From Branchiostoma belcheri (Eukaryota > Chordata > Leptocardii > Amphioxiformes > Branchiostomatidae): a stretch of 64,000 nucleotides of DNA. A model generated the notes under the pieces. That model worked only from the letters and a program-made list of their open reading frames with translations. It did no database searches and was not told where the DNA came from. Positions 12,540 through 24,700 of this stretch are shown piece after piece. The first letter of the stretch is position 1, and each line of letters begins with the position of its first letter. The position numbers and the translations under genes were made by a program. Location of the stretch: positions 1,544,841 to 1,608,840 of the forward strand of contig NW_017803976.1 in assembly GCF_001625305.1 (NCBI RefSeq), read 5' to 3'.

Positions 12540-12830
12540 CTGCACAGAATTCTGCAGAAGCTAGGACTCTACGCTTGAAAAAGTCTTTCTTACATTGTGC
12601 AGTAAGACTCTACAATGACAGTGACAATGGCTGATATTTGAAAACCCATGTCTGCTATCTCCTGTTGTAGATTGAATGGTGTTTGTACATATTTGTATAT
12701 AGTGTGATTCTGTGTACTTGTCCTGTTTTGTTTTTTAACCAAGGGGTGCATTAATTCAGGGGTGCATTAGCATTTCCTGCTTTTGTACGATTTTGTTGGA
12801 TTGAATAGAATTGAATAAAATTGAAATTGA
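12540..12830 (+). mobile_element. LINE 3' end
   Basis: One frame reads RTLRLKKSFLHCAVRLYNDS then stop, the usual end of CR1/Jockey-type ORF2. The tail is GAATAAAATTGAAATTGAAA. Confidence 0.6.
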
Positions 12831-13139
12831 AATTACATCTTTTTTTTCCTATACTATAGTTTAGGCTATTATCCCATCTAGATGTAAGGTTGCTGAAAGT
12901 CCAAGATTTAACTGGAAGCTGTTATATACAAAGTCTGCAGTAATTACGTCGTGGCCTGTGGGCGGTTTAAATCAGTCACGAACACGTAAAGATATGATCT
13001 GAAGTTAAACCCAGAGACGGATGACAAAGGCAAGGCAACTGAACGGTAGCAACAATCCATCAATACTGAGTATCCAAAACGTGCTAACGTTTTTATGAAA
13101 ATAAATATGATTTCTTTGTTATTTTTTTTGCATTGTGTA

Positions 13140-13395
13140 CATAAACATTGATATGCAAATTTCAGTTCCATCATCAATACCATTTACATCAGTTGTCATA
13201 TTTATTAGTTTGTTTTCTGTACGTTATTATTGTTTGTCCTGTTTCTTTTATTATCACGACGATTATGATTGTACCTAAGTTAGTTCTTTTACTTTTTCTG
13301 TTATTATATTATGTATTGTTCTGTGTAGGGAGCGTCGAAAACCGCCTTTGGCGATATGCTACCCCTGGATAAATAAATAAATTAAAAAAAATAAA
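13140..13395 (+). mobile_element. LINE-like 3' end
   Basis: It ends CTACCCCTGGATAAATAAAT with a TAAA-rich tail. No coding part was recognised. Confidence 0.4.
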
Positions 13396-13737
13396 TAAAT
13401 GAAATATGAACTGAAGCAAAACTAGCAGGCGGAATTGAAAAATCTACCCGATGATGATATGACGTATATTTACATTTTAATATAAAACAGATACGGCGTC
13501 ACGTTGATTAAAAAAAATATAATGCTGGGGAAATTCTAGTGGTACTCTCAAAAGGATTAACGTACCCAAATGTAATATAGTAATGAATGGTATATCAAAG
13601 AGGAATCATTGATCTACTCAAAATAACTCATTATGGTACTTGCAGTTGATAGTAATTTGAATCATTATTGGTTTGTTTATATATTCCTCCTCAGTGTATC
13701 ATAAAAAGACGCCATTTGCATATTTGAAGGCATTTTT

Positions 13738-14026
13738 ACCTCCATGAAAAATCTATTTAATCTGTGGCAGGCGGAACATCAACAGATACCAATGATGCAA
13801 ATGGTTACCTAATTTGCATAATTAATGTGAACATTTTGTGACTCCTTATTGGTGAATGATGTTAATTTTATACCTCGTGACATGTATAAGTTACTTAAAG
13901 GTTAGCACCACTATGAATATATTATGTTAATGTAGAGGTTATTTGCATAATTAATGAGGACATGTTGAAATGAAGTATGACAAAGCAAGCCCGTATTTCA
14001 TGGAGGTATGAGATCTCAGAACTCTT
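13738..14026. repeat. unclassified inverted-repeat element with octamer words
   Basis: ACCTCCATGAAA near 13738 is inverted as TTTCATGGAGGT near 13997. The interior has repeated ATTTGCATAATTAATG. Confidence 0.45.
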
Positions 14027-14382
14027 GTTTAGAGCTTGCAATGGGTTGGTTGTAATTTACTTGACCTCGCTGGGGTTAAATTTAGGAATGCATCCCTACT
14101 TGCCATTCAACTCTCAACAGAAATACCCAATGACCTCTGAATTTGCCCGTGATAGAATTATTTGTAGGCGTTTTTTCTTGTTACTACTCCTGAGCTAGTG
14201 TATTTTTATATTGTTATTACTATTGTCTTATTAGTATTGTTTCAATTGTCTGTTGTCCATTGTTAATTTTTGTTATAATCATCATTGTTATTAGCAGTTT
14301 TGTTACAATTATTATTATCGTTATTCTGTTGGTATTCATTAATATGCCCTCTTGTTATTTCATCTTAATTTGGTCAGGGAGC

Positions 14383-14876
14383 ATTGCAAGGACTGTCCTG
14401 TTTCCCTTGGCCGTTTACACATGCACCAGACAAAGCGCGACTGATCTCCTTGCGGTACCGATGCCATTAAGAGAAATATACCGGAGATCCCTAGCCTACT
14501 CTGGCTCTCTTGTATGGAACGCTCTTCCGCAGCATGTTAGAGCAGCACCTACTCTTGGCACCTTTAAAAGACTGCTAGTATCGTAACTGACTTTGACTTT
14601 GACGACTTTGGACACGACGACTTATGAGTTATTTATTAGTTATTGCCATTTTGTTTATTTATTTACTTTGTGTGAGTTACCTTGTGTATAAAAATTATTA
14701 CTTTGTTTTCATTTGTGAGCAAGTAGTATTTATGTTATGACCCCCTGACACTCCTCCACGCTCGACCTCTATGAAAAGCGGCCGAAATAGTGGCCGATTA
14801 GAGCATGTAACACAGTTACAGATCGAGTTGAAATAAAGGCTCAAACAAACAAACAAACAAACAAACAAACAAACAA
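14383..14876 (+). mobile_element. LINE 3' end with (CAAA)n tail
   Basis: The frame reads TRQSATDLLAVPMPLREIYR and LAYSGSLVWNALPQHVRAAP to a stop at 14583. This is the classic LINE ORF2 C-terminus, followed by a 3' UTR and CAAA tail. Confidence 0.78.
14842..14876. repeat. (CAAA)n microsatellite, LINE tail
   Basis: Uninterrupted CAAA units directly after TTGAAATAAAGGCT, the 3' end of the LINE fragment at 14383. Confidence 0.9.
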
Positions 14877-15711
14877 ATATGTGTAGAATAATAAAGCTGA
14901 AATGAATTAACAGAAATTCCTAATGACATGCCCGTCACAGAACCTGTCTGTAATATCTGCCTGGCGTTCAGATAACGATCACTGGGCCTGATATTCCCCC
15001 GAAGTTTCATTAACTCTGCGACCATCGTATCCTCCCCAGAGATACTCAAATTCAATTTGGTGCCTGCCAAATAATTGCTTAATGGTCCGATGTGGGTTTT
15101 GTATGCGTCGACTCCCGACATATCAAATAAAATATCGAACCTTGCGTAATAAGAAGCTACAGTCTAGCACTGGTCTACAGCCTTTTCAATAACAGATAGG
15201 CAAACGTCAGATCTAGTTTACGATATGCTTAATTTTCTGTCCTTTGATTCCCAGTGGCTGCTCCAAGTCAGTCTGCATCTGTTGACCTGGAACATGGCGA
15301 AATCAACCCTCCTAATTTGGGATTTTCATAAAAATCCCATGTTATCATAATGATATAGAAGGATGGATGCATGTCCCTTTTCCGTGTAAGCTGCAGGCAA
15401 GATATTTTGATATTCCATAATTCAAAAGGAAAGTTTTTGTATCCTAGTAATTCGTAGCAAAATGGCCATAAGGAATTTGGCGTAATAGTATACGTAGGCG
15501 CGTGGTCCTACTGAATTTAGCGTGATGCCCCCTTCGTAGAATTGTACTATTACCTTTTTTGGAAAACGTACTTCAATTTTAAGTATAACCGCTACCGTGA
15601 GATAAAGCATGACGTCAAGAAAGTCAAGGAAAGGTTACGGTAAAATGTGTCAGCGAGCAGTAATTGTAAACGTAGCATAATTCACCGGAAAAGGCTATTC
15701 TATATCTCTAA
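14877..15711. other. no gene or repeat recognised
   Basis: A 101-codon minus frame (14816-15121) starts in the microsatellite and has no domain. Confidence 0.45.
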
Positions 15712-16107
15712 GGCCACAACAAGTAAATTTTATGGATGACATCCTCCTCCAACTCCAAATCTAATGCGAGCGGGCGAAAAAAACAAGGCGGGCCGAAAAA
15801 ACAAGGTTCCTACATTTTAAAATGTTGACTCAATCATTGTACAAATGGTTTTTATTCAATGCGAACATTATATACACAGCCAGCATCACATATCACTGCA
15901 TAAAAGTAAGAAACAAAACATTAAATCAGAGCCTTTTTTTGTCTCCTCTCTTCAGTTATCTGCCTCCCGGCATGGCAACAGACATCTTTGCCCATTTTCG
16001 GCATGTTGACCACTGTCAGAGGGCAACAAAATTTCTTTTTTTTTCTAAAATCAGGCGAAAATTAATGCGCGCGCTGATGTCATCCATAAAAATTACTTGC
16101 TGTGGCC
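15712..16107. mobile_element. Harbinger-type MITE family 2, variant copy
   Basis: Termini GGCCACAACAAGTAAATTTT (one arm ACTTGCTGTGGCC), TAA on both sides. The interior relates to 37920-38395. Confidence 0.88.
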
Positions 16108-16294
16108 TAATATCTGGGATGGTTGCAACAATGCACGGCTAAAACTACAGCACTATTTCACGGCTATAAAGCCGGAGAATGGTCTGGCGAAATGGCAGGA
16201 CATTTTGCCAACAATCGTAACTCTAAAAACACTTCACAAAGTTCCCAGTTTTTCATTCCAAGTTAAGCCCAGTTTTCACACAGGCGATATTTTA

Positions 16295-16739
16295 TACTCT
16301 CCAAGCAGATGTTTAGGCTTATTCTTGACGTGTTTTAGACGTTAATTTTTAATTTTTATTTATTTTCTGTCATCTTTATACAGGGTGGCCCATTAAGTGA
16401 TGACACTTCTTTTCAATGGGGCCCTGTTTTGCAAACAAAACACAACAGTCACATACAAACAGTAAAATAGGGATACAATAAATAATGATAATGGTAATAA
16501 TAATAATAAAGGAAAAACAGTAAGAAACCAATAACATTAATAGATAATGATAATAACAAAAAGTAGAAATTGTCTAGTCCAGTCATTGTCCAGTCACGCT
16601 GTCTTTCTTGTACTGGTGTCGGGCTTTCTTTTTTGTACAGCCAAACCGGTTGGATATAAAACACATTGGATACTGCCCAGCCAGTGTCTGGAAAATTAGA
16701 TACTACCTTGTAGGCACCAAAAGATCTGCTTAGAGATTA
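16295..16739. mobile_element. probable Mutator-like element, M1 termini
   Basis: Left end TACTCTCCAAGCAGATG and right end GATCTGCTTAGAGATTA match M1. The interior is longer and includes AT-rich filler. The flanks show only a weak duplication. Confidence 0.5.
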
Positions 16740-17759
16740 ATGTTTTCATCTTAAAACAGAACTTGGGTCCACTTTAAGTGTTTTCAATTCTTTCCTAGAA
16801 AGAGGTCTAAAACTGTAACGAAATACACGAAAAAGAATAACCCTACATCTGCCTGCACATTGAAAATCTTTCACCATTGGACCACCTCGCCCCCGAAAAC
16901 TGACGTCCGGTCAAATCTAGACGTCTATCCGTCTTCATGTCAGGTTAATTAACCAAATTGAATACCTGCCTTTTTCGTAATTGGATCATTTGCAAGATAC
17001 GACTGGCGGAAGACGGGAAGGATCGCTTTGTTCTAGACAAACTCGGAAGATGAAAATGATCTCAATTGTTGTTGTTATACATACGTCCAATCTAGTGAAA
17101 ATGTTATATTGATGCACTGTAGTGCTGTATGTGTACCACAAGTTCTGCCCATGTAGTATATGATAGCATCATATCAGGCCGACATATATCATAGCAAATA
17201 GCAAAATCAGCCTTTTCTGCGATCTCAAAGATAACCTTATCATCATAACCTTATAACCTTAATTTAATGCGCCATGTCATCCATATATTATTAGTGAGAA
17301 TAATTATGTTAATACAGATTCCAAACACCGACGGTATGAACCACATACGCTGAGACAGCTTCGAGCTTCGCCTTTTTTATCTTCTAGAGAAAGTCGTATC
17401 GCAACTTCTAGTCCAGTGTATTGTCTACAAACACACATCGTTCTCATTTAATCACGCCCACTCCCAGGCGCCCTTCTAACAAATACATAATAACTACTTG
17501 CGAATGCAATTAAGGCCTTACCCGTAAATTCACACCAGGAGACAATTGCAAACACAATAAACTCAATAATGTACCTAATAGCTGCTGAATTATACGTATG
17601 TCTATAAAATAGATGTTTGTATATACTGTAGATATGTTGGGCTTTACTGTGAGATCGGTGAGAAATCTATCATCAGAGCCAGTCGTCACAGGTCATCAGT
17701 TTTTTCTATCCGGTCTGAGCCGGTATCCATTTATTCATCAGGTCGTTATCACCTTCGGT
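16740..17759. other. upstream flank of the CpG block, nothing recognised
   Basis: AT-rich, no repeats identified. It may hold nAChR regulatory DNA by position only. Confidence 0.4.
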
Positions 17760-18678
17760 TGGCCGCCCTCTTCACGGGGCGGGCCGCGCATGGGGGCAGC
17801 CGTGATCACATAAAATGTCCCCGGGGACTAACCGCACTAGTTCCGCTGAACATTCACGGGCCGGAAACATCATCCAAAAGCCGCGGCAACCCCTGTTCTT
17901 CCGGGCTTAACTAGGAACGCGCACGTATGGAGGAGTAAGGCGGGCCATATTGTCATAAATGCCTCGGAGGGTTTTTAATTTTCTGCTGACATTTGTGGGC
18001 TAGTTTGGGTGCAGAGTGCGCCTCATTCATCACCGCCCCGGAAGATGAAATAGCGCGGCGGCACCCATTGGCCGACACCGCCCGACCACCTGACCGATTC
18101 CTGGCGTGTCAGGATCGCGCCGTGAGTTTTCACATGACTTACCCCAGAGCAGGCCCTCAGGACCTGGGATAGCAGGGCAGACTGCATCAGTATGTAGCTC
18201 ACACCCACCACCACCAAACACTCTAGCAGAGTACCTCTCACCTACGCACTGCAACGTCACTCTCAGTCAGTGCAACAGGATCGTTGCACGTTCCCGCGGA
18301 TTTCCCGCCAACTCGTTTGATTGCTAGATTCGCAGACGACAGTTGACGACGGCTGACGAGATCGTCCCGCGGCGAGCCGATATCGTCTGCCTTCGAGCCA
18401 GCGTCTTGCTTGCCGCAGGCCACATGAAGAATTTAGACCGTGTGGCAACAACAAAAGAGGGAAGCACGCCGCAATTTTCACGGACTGTCCGAAATATTGA
18501 GCATTGCCGGTGGCGTATTGGGGAATGACGTCGGCGGCCATCTGTTAAAGATGATGAGGGCCGCTGTGCGCCATTGTGCCGCGCATAGATAGCATTTCAT
18601 ACCCATATCTGCTGTCAAATTACCCCCGCTGCTTTCACGGATCAAGTGCATTTGGCGTCGGGACAGGGGAACGGCAGG
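17760..18678 (+). promoter_or_regulatory. CpG-rich block, candidate promoter and 5' UTR of the nAChR gene
   Basis: Base composition changes sharply from the AT-rich surroundings to a GC-rich block with frequent CpG (for example the stretches around 17770-17800, 18035-18120 and 18290-18420), ending at the signal-peptide exon. No TATA box or initiator could be assigned with confidence. Promoter role is inferred from composition and position. Confidence 0.5.
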
Positions 18679-18721
18679 ATGCTTCTCTACGTGCTGTTGG
18701 TGATTGGGCTCTTCGTCAGCG
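18679..18721 (+). CDS. CHRNA-like: nAChR exon 1 (start codon and signal peptide)
   Basis: The ATG opens [14 protein letters not shown], a short hydrophobic signal peptide, then leaves one base before the donor GTATGT (phase 1). This matches exon 2, which starts in phase 1 and begins the mature chain with [16 protein letters not shown]. In this receptor family the first exon usually carries only the signal peptide. The exon sits at the 3' edge of a CpG-rich block, as expected for a first exon. The weak point is distance: no sequence directly proves the splice over 24.6 kb. Confidence 0.68.
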
Positions 18722-21700
18722 GTATGTCATTTCTTACTGGATGTTCTCCTTTGTACATAGACAATGGTTTATCTAAAGTTCACGCTTAACCTAGTTATTG
18801 ATGTTTCCTAACAAAGGAACATTAGCGATAATCAGAACGAATTGTTAGCATTTATATTGAAATTCCAGTAGATGCTCAGGAGATTCCTTTTCATATCATC
18901 GACTTCTTTTGTTGAAGAACTATTATCAATTCTTCAGGCAGCCGCCGACAGTATTAGAGATATTTGATCACGTTTGATACCTTCTATTTGGAGATAATTT
19001 TAATCCTCTTAAGATAGCTTTTAATTGTATCCACCTGGCATAGTGTTCTTTCACTTCAATTGGCGTATATCGAGTTCAGCTTTCTTTATCATATATATAG
19101 ATAGATACAGCGTCTATTCCAAAGAGATACCTTCAGCGTTGCAATGTGTTATGAAACCCTACTAACATGTAAGCTGTTGTTGTGTTCTTAGGATAAAAAC
19201 GATGTATGTCAATAATATAAGAGTTTTATTTCTTCGCTGTTTTTATTTGTTGATGGGCTTCTGCACAGACCAACATCCTCCCACCTAGATCATCACCCTC
19301 TATTTCATAAGTTAAACTCTTGTTGTCGCGTGTTTCATATTCCAAAGTTTTGATGTTGATTTTTCTTTTATATTCTATATACTCTTATTCTCATGTCATG
19401 GATTTGTGTTACCAAACATTTTTATAAGTGTGTTGCAGACTTATCAACTTTCTTGCCTTAAAAATCGCCGGACTAAGCTTTCTTGAAAAGACATCAGAAG
19501 TCGTTCATTCCATTGAAGTTTTATCACCACATTAGATATTTGTGATCACCATTCAAAATCCAAGCAGTTACGTACGTTGAGCCGTATCATCATAAAATTG
19601 TACAAATTATTACGTTCCAAACGGTTTCCAGCCAGCCCCTGTTATTCGAGTTTTTTTCCTGTTGTTGACATGGCCAATTGCAGCATGCGCATCTTTAGGT
19701 GTACCAGACTGCCTCTGTTCTTCGTCAGCACAAATGGTTGGAGAGAGTACAAATGTGGGCATCCAAATGAGACACCAGAACACTATTTATTACACTGCAA
19801 ATGTTATGATACTGAAAGGACCAAAATGTTGTTATCCATATCTTGCCTTCATCTTGAAAACATACTTCCTTCCGACCCACTCAACGTAAATGACGCCACA
19901 TTATGTACTTTACTTCTTACAGGTAGCCCCAGCCTCCCTTACCCTACCAACTGCCGTATCTTTGATATTGTGTTTAACTATATCCACCACTCTGGAAGAT
20001 TTGACCAATCTCAATAATGTTATGCTAGGTATTGGTGCGCCAGCCACTTTTATTTTATGTTAATGCTATACTTTATGTCATCTTTATGTTTACATTTGTA
20101 TTATGTTTTATGAGCAGCGGATTTACATAAGCACAACAAGTGCTTCCTATCCAATGCTGAAAAATCCATGTGAATAAAATAAAATAAAAATAATAAATGT
20201 GGGTTGGCAGGCAGGCAAACCGATGTAGCCGTCTCCTTTAGTAGGTTTTAATCCACTTCTTGCCGTGTTCAATTTTATAGAGTGCATGTTGTCAGTGACT
20301 GAAGACGAGTGTTGTTGGATGTGTGCGGGTCCCACATAATTCTACCGCGCTGATCACCTCCGTAGCTCCCTTGTGTGGCGGCACCAACGCATTCATTACA
20401 CACGTTGATGAATGAACTGTATTTTTGCTGGTTACTGATCCTTGGCCAGAGTTACTTATCATATTCATAAGCCTCTGTTTACCGAGTCTACATCATATGA
20501 TGATACAATTTCAACGAGGATATTTAGTATAGATCACTATTATCTCCTCTGGTCTCTCAGTCACTGACGAAAGCTAGTGGATACTAGCTGAAACGCCTGA
20601 CCGTTTCCAAAAGCATATCCAGTTGCTTGAGTAACTGCTTTTTGGCGTATCGTATTACCTGGATGTTTAACCTTCATCGACGTTTAGTATAGATAGTTAC
20701 AGATAATGTCATACTCTATCACAAACATATGACACTGACGGACCGGTAGTGATTATATTTCTCCGGTCTTTAAAACTGCACCTATCATTTAATTGTTGGC
20801 GATGATTTTCATTCTCGTCACGTCAGATACAACGTAATATGTAGTTAGACAAGATAATCACGGAACGTTAAAACAAACGATTAACCCTTAATCCGGCTGG
20901 AACAACCCAACTTAGCCTAATAATCTCTTTTAATCTTATAATGTTATATCGGAATAACAGTACACAACTCTATCATCAGATGCAATGGTAGCGAGAAATG
21001 GCATCTACCAGTACAGTGACATGGATTGTACATAGTCTTTGTATAGAGAAAAGGCATACTCAATACATTTTGTGAACAGGGCATAGATACAGGTATAGGT
21101 TTAACACGAATCTATAGGATAAGTCCAAAGCTTTTCAACATGTAAAGTTGTCTCCCCACGATCGTATATATACATGTAGCTACTCAATACATTTTGTGAA
21201 CAAAAATGGATAGATATAGGTATAGGTTTAACACGAATCTGTAGGATAACTCCAAAGCTTTTCAACATGTAAAGTTGTCTCCCCACGATCGTATATATAC
21301 ATGTAGCTACTCAATACATTTTGTGAACAAAAAATGGATAGATATAGGTATAGGTTTAACACGAATCTGTAGGATAAGTCCAAAGCTTTTTCAACATGTA
21401 AAGTTGTCTCCCCAAGATCGTATATATAGATCACCACACACGTTGTGAACAATGCACATTTTGTGAACAATGCATAGATACAGGTATAGGTTTAACACGA
21501 ATCTATAGGATAAGTCCAAAGCTTTTTCAACATGTAAAGTTGTCTCCCCACGATCGTATATATAGATCACCCCGCAGGTTGCCTATATTGATGATAGCGC
21601 TTAGTTTGGATGGACCACTCTCACGGCGCCGATAGTCCACTAGTCTCTCACACTGGCGGCCTGTAAATCGTGTTTTTAATTGCCCACATCATACAACTGC

Positions 21701-24700
21701 AATCTAAGTGCAAATTACAGCCGCAGTAAGAAAGGCAACTGAACTCCTGAGAGCTCCTTTGGAAAGGATAAGAGGCATGTTGGCGGTGATATTGTGTTCC
21801 ATTACTGAAGCCGCGCAGGGATAGATTCCAGCATTTTTTTAACGGTGTCGCTCAATGCAAGGCCAATTTTTGGCCACTTCTAGGCATAGAGCTAGAGGTA
21901 TAGAACTGTAACAGCAACTCTTCTCCCTGAGTCAGAAACATCCTCACAAGTAGTGAGGACTAACTGACCCAGTAGGAGAAGCAGGGGTTACGAGGCTGGT
22001 CGGGAAAATTCCCTACCCCTTTTAAGACCATAATGGCATTGCTGGCTAGCCAGGACAGTCTGTAATTTCTCCTGAAAGCGAACGTAAATCATTGCCAAGC
22101 CCCAGAATTGATTACCAGAGTGAATAGAAAGACCATTATTCAATAGAAATGGATGTTGCCGGCGATCCAAATGACTGCATCTACCGCAAATGGGCACGAT
22201 GTCGTAAAAACCTGATTGTTTTTTACGGCGTTGTTAAACTTATCGCTCCTGACTATAGGAAAGAACCTGGTCCCCGAGTCACCCTTTGCAGCAGGCGGTT
22301 TATCAAACCTAAAGTGGTCTCGTGGGTATGCTAACTGTGAAACACCCACCTCCTTGTACAGATTCACGACACCTATGCGTTAATATCACAATGGTGGATT
22401 TAATCGAGTCGTGTTTATGTTTATGTTTGTGTTTATTAGGAATCTCCATTAGTAATACAATGTTTGTTTACTAGTCTTCCTGGAGTCCTTTAACATTACA
22501 TTTAAAAGATGAAATATAATCAATTACAAGGTTAACTTAATAGCTACAGTTATATACAACAACACATAGACCTACTTGCTTATATACACAACAATTAAAG
22601 CTAGCTTAAATTCCATACTTAAAATACGTCGTGTGACCTATCGCTTCCTCTCTATTTAGCCTACTCTGTTCTGTGATTGCTGGAAACACCTTGACGCCAA
22701 AAAAATCTGATAAAACGCGCGTATGATTACAAAGCACAAGTCGCAAAAGGCTGTAAAAATAAGTTAAAATGTCGCTGTAGTGGTGTCACCGGCCTCAATA
22801 ACTGCAATTAGACAAAAGAAAGTTACTGCCTTTGTTTGTAATGCATTGGAGAGCAGCTGAGCGTCTAACAAGTGTTGTGCGTGTTCTGGCATATCCCTGA
22901 CAGCTTTTGGGATGTGGACGGAGACCGTAGAGGCTACAGTAGTAGCTCTAGATCCTGGATACTCGGATGTGGCAGCGAAAATAGTTTTGGTACAACGTAC
23001 AGCGCGCCCACATGCACCCTAGATTTTACAACTCTTTCTGACAACGCAAAAACTGACCTTCTACTCCGTGGTAGTCCTGTATATTATTACTTGCCCAAAA
23101 CTTTATCACCACATCAGAACGTTTTTAAAAGATTTCAATTTCCCCCTTTGTTATCTATGTACTGTGTCCTCTTTGCCATCATTTATCATTGGGTGGGGAA
23201 CCGGAACTGCGCTCTTGAATTTCCTGTATTCACTGTTTTGCCTGTCTTAAAGTTGCGTTTGTTTTTTCTTTATTATATGTATTTATTTCAGTGGTGCCGT
23301 CAACATAAGTGCTTTCCACTTGAGTGCGGCACCACCATGTCCTGTACCTTTTTCTATGTGAATGAATAACATGTGAACCGGTTTGAGAAGCTTGAATCCA
23401 TAGTGATAACACCGCGCGCTAACTTCAGCACAAAGGACAGGGCCCATTGCACTAACTTCATGCGGAAAGGAATGGAGGCAGAGATCTGTGGGCTACGCTG
23501 ATCGTGATAGCCAGAGAACTATGACCTTTTTTTACTGTTCCTTGTACTCGTTGATACCCTTTATCATTCTGATGGCATGTTGCCCTTAGTTTGTTTTGTT
23601 CTAGGAAACTAGGATGTGATTCATTTGCTCGTTGTTGTCTTACTGTGAACAGAAATCACATTCTCTGCAAAGTTCTCTACGTCCCGTGGCTTGCTCTGAG
23701 TTGACTCGCAACATTTACGCTGTTGTACCACTGGAATAGAACCCTTTTCGGTAGCGTTGTCCTTAGATATCATGTCTTTAACTTTGTCGTTCCGGTACAT
23801 CGTACCAGGTTTCCTCGCCACGACATTTTCTCCACAGAACTCTCTAAAGTTCAGATGCAATGCCCGTGCCAGGGGATCATTTATTAGGCAAAGAGCGATT
23901 TTTAAATGTCTTTCTCCGAGTCGGATGAGTCGAAGCAACGACCCGGCGCTTCGGTATTCCATCACGGCAGACACGGTTGGAAGATAACTTTGGTTTTTGT
24001 ACGAGATTTTGGACTCGATCCAAGCCTGACATCTCAGATAGCATCAATCATTGCTGTGTACTATGTATGAACGTGTCTCACTCAGTGACAGTACTAAAAC
24101 GTCTGTACTATACCTGAGTACCCAGGGTATCGTAATTGATAAGATTCTATCGGTAAGTTTGTCTCTTTGCTACTGTAAATTAATCTGTTATGCCTTCGGG
24201 AGATGCCTGCAATCCGCGATAAGTATTGTTTAACATTGTTGACAAAATGTGACGAACTCATACGGCAACCTGTCACCCTTTATTACATGTCATACCTGTG
24301 ACATTTCCCTCATTTTTATAAATTTTAAGTATGTGCAACTATTCCAACAAGTTGATTAAGATAATCCAAAAAGCAGTTACTACTAGCTTTCGTCAGTGAC
24401 TGAGAGACCAGAGAGGAAATGCAGGTTTATAAGCACAAACTATTGATTGATATGCTTTGATATAAAATTGTCTTCACTTTATGTGCATATCAATCAATAA
24501 ACCTGCATTTCTCCTCTGGTCTCTCAGTCACTGACGAAAGCTAGTGGATACTAGCTGAAACGTCTGACGTTTCCAAAATCATATCCAGTTGCTTGAGTAA
24601 CTGCTTTTTGGCGTATCGTATTACCTGGATGTCTAACCTTCATCGACGTATGCTTAAGATAATGTATTTCAGTCAAACTATAACAGAATCTGGCACCGTT

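Noticed and set aside
20564-20593. Canonical hammerhead ribozyme
   Set aside because: There is an extra A between CTGANGA and stem II, and no convincing stem I pairing was found by eye, so it is reported only as hammerhead-like.
21057-21573. Possible CRISPR-like array
   Set aside because: Units are contiguous and about 130 bp long without unique spacers; it is a minisatellite in animal DNA.
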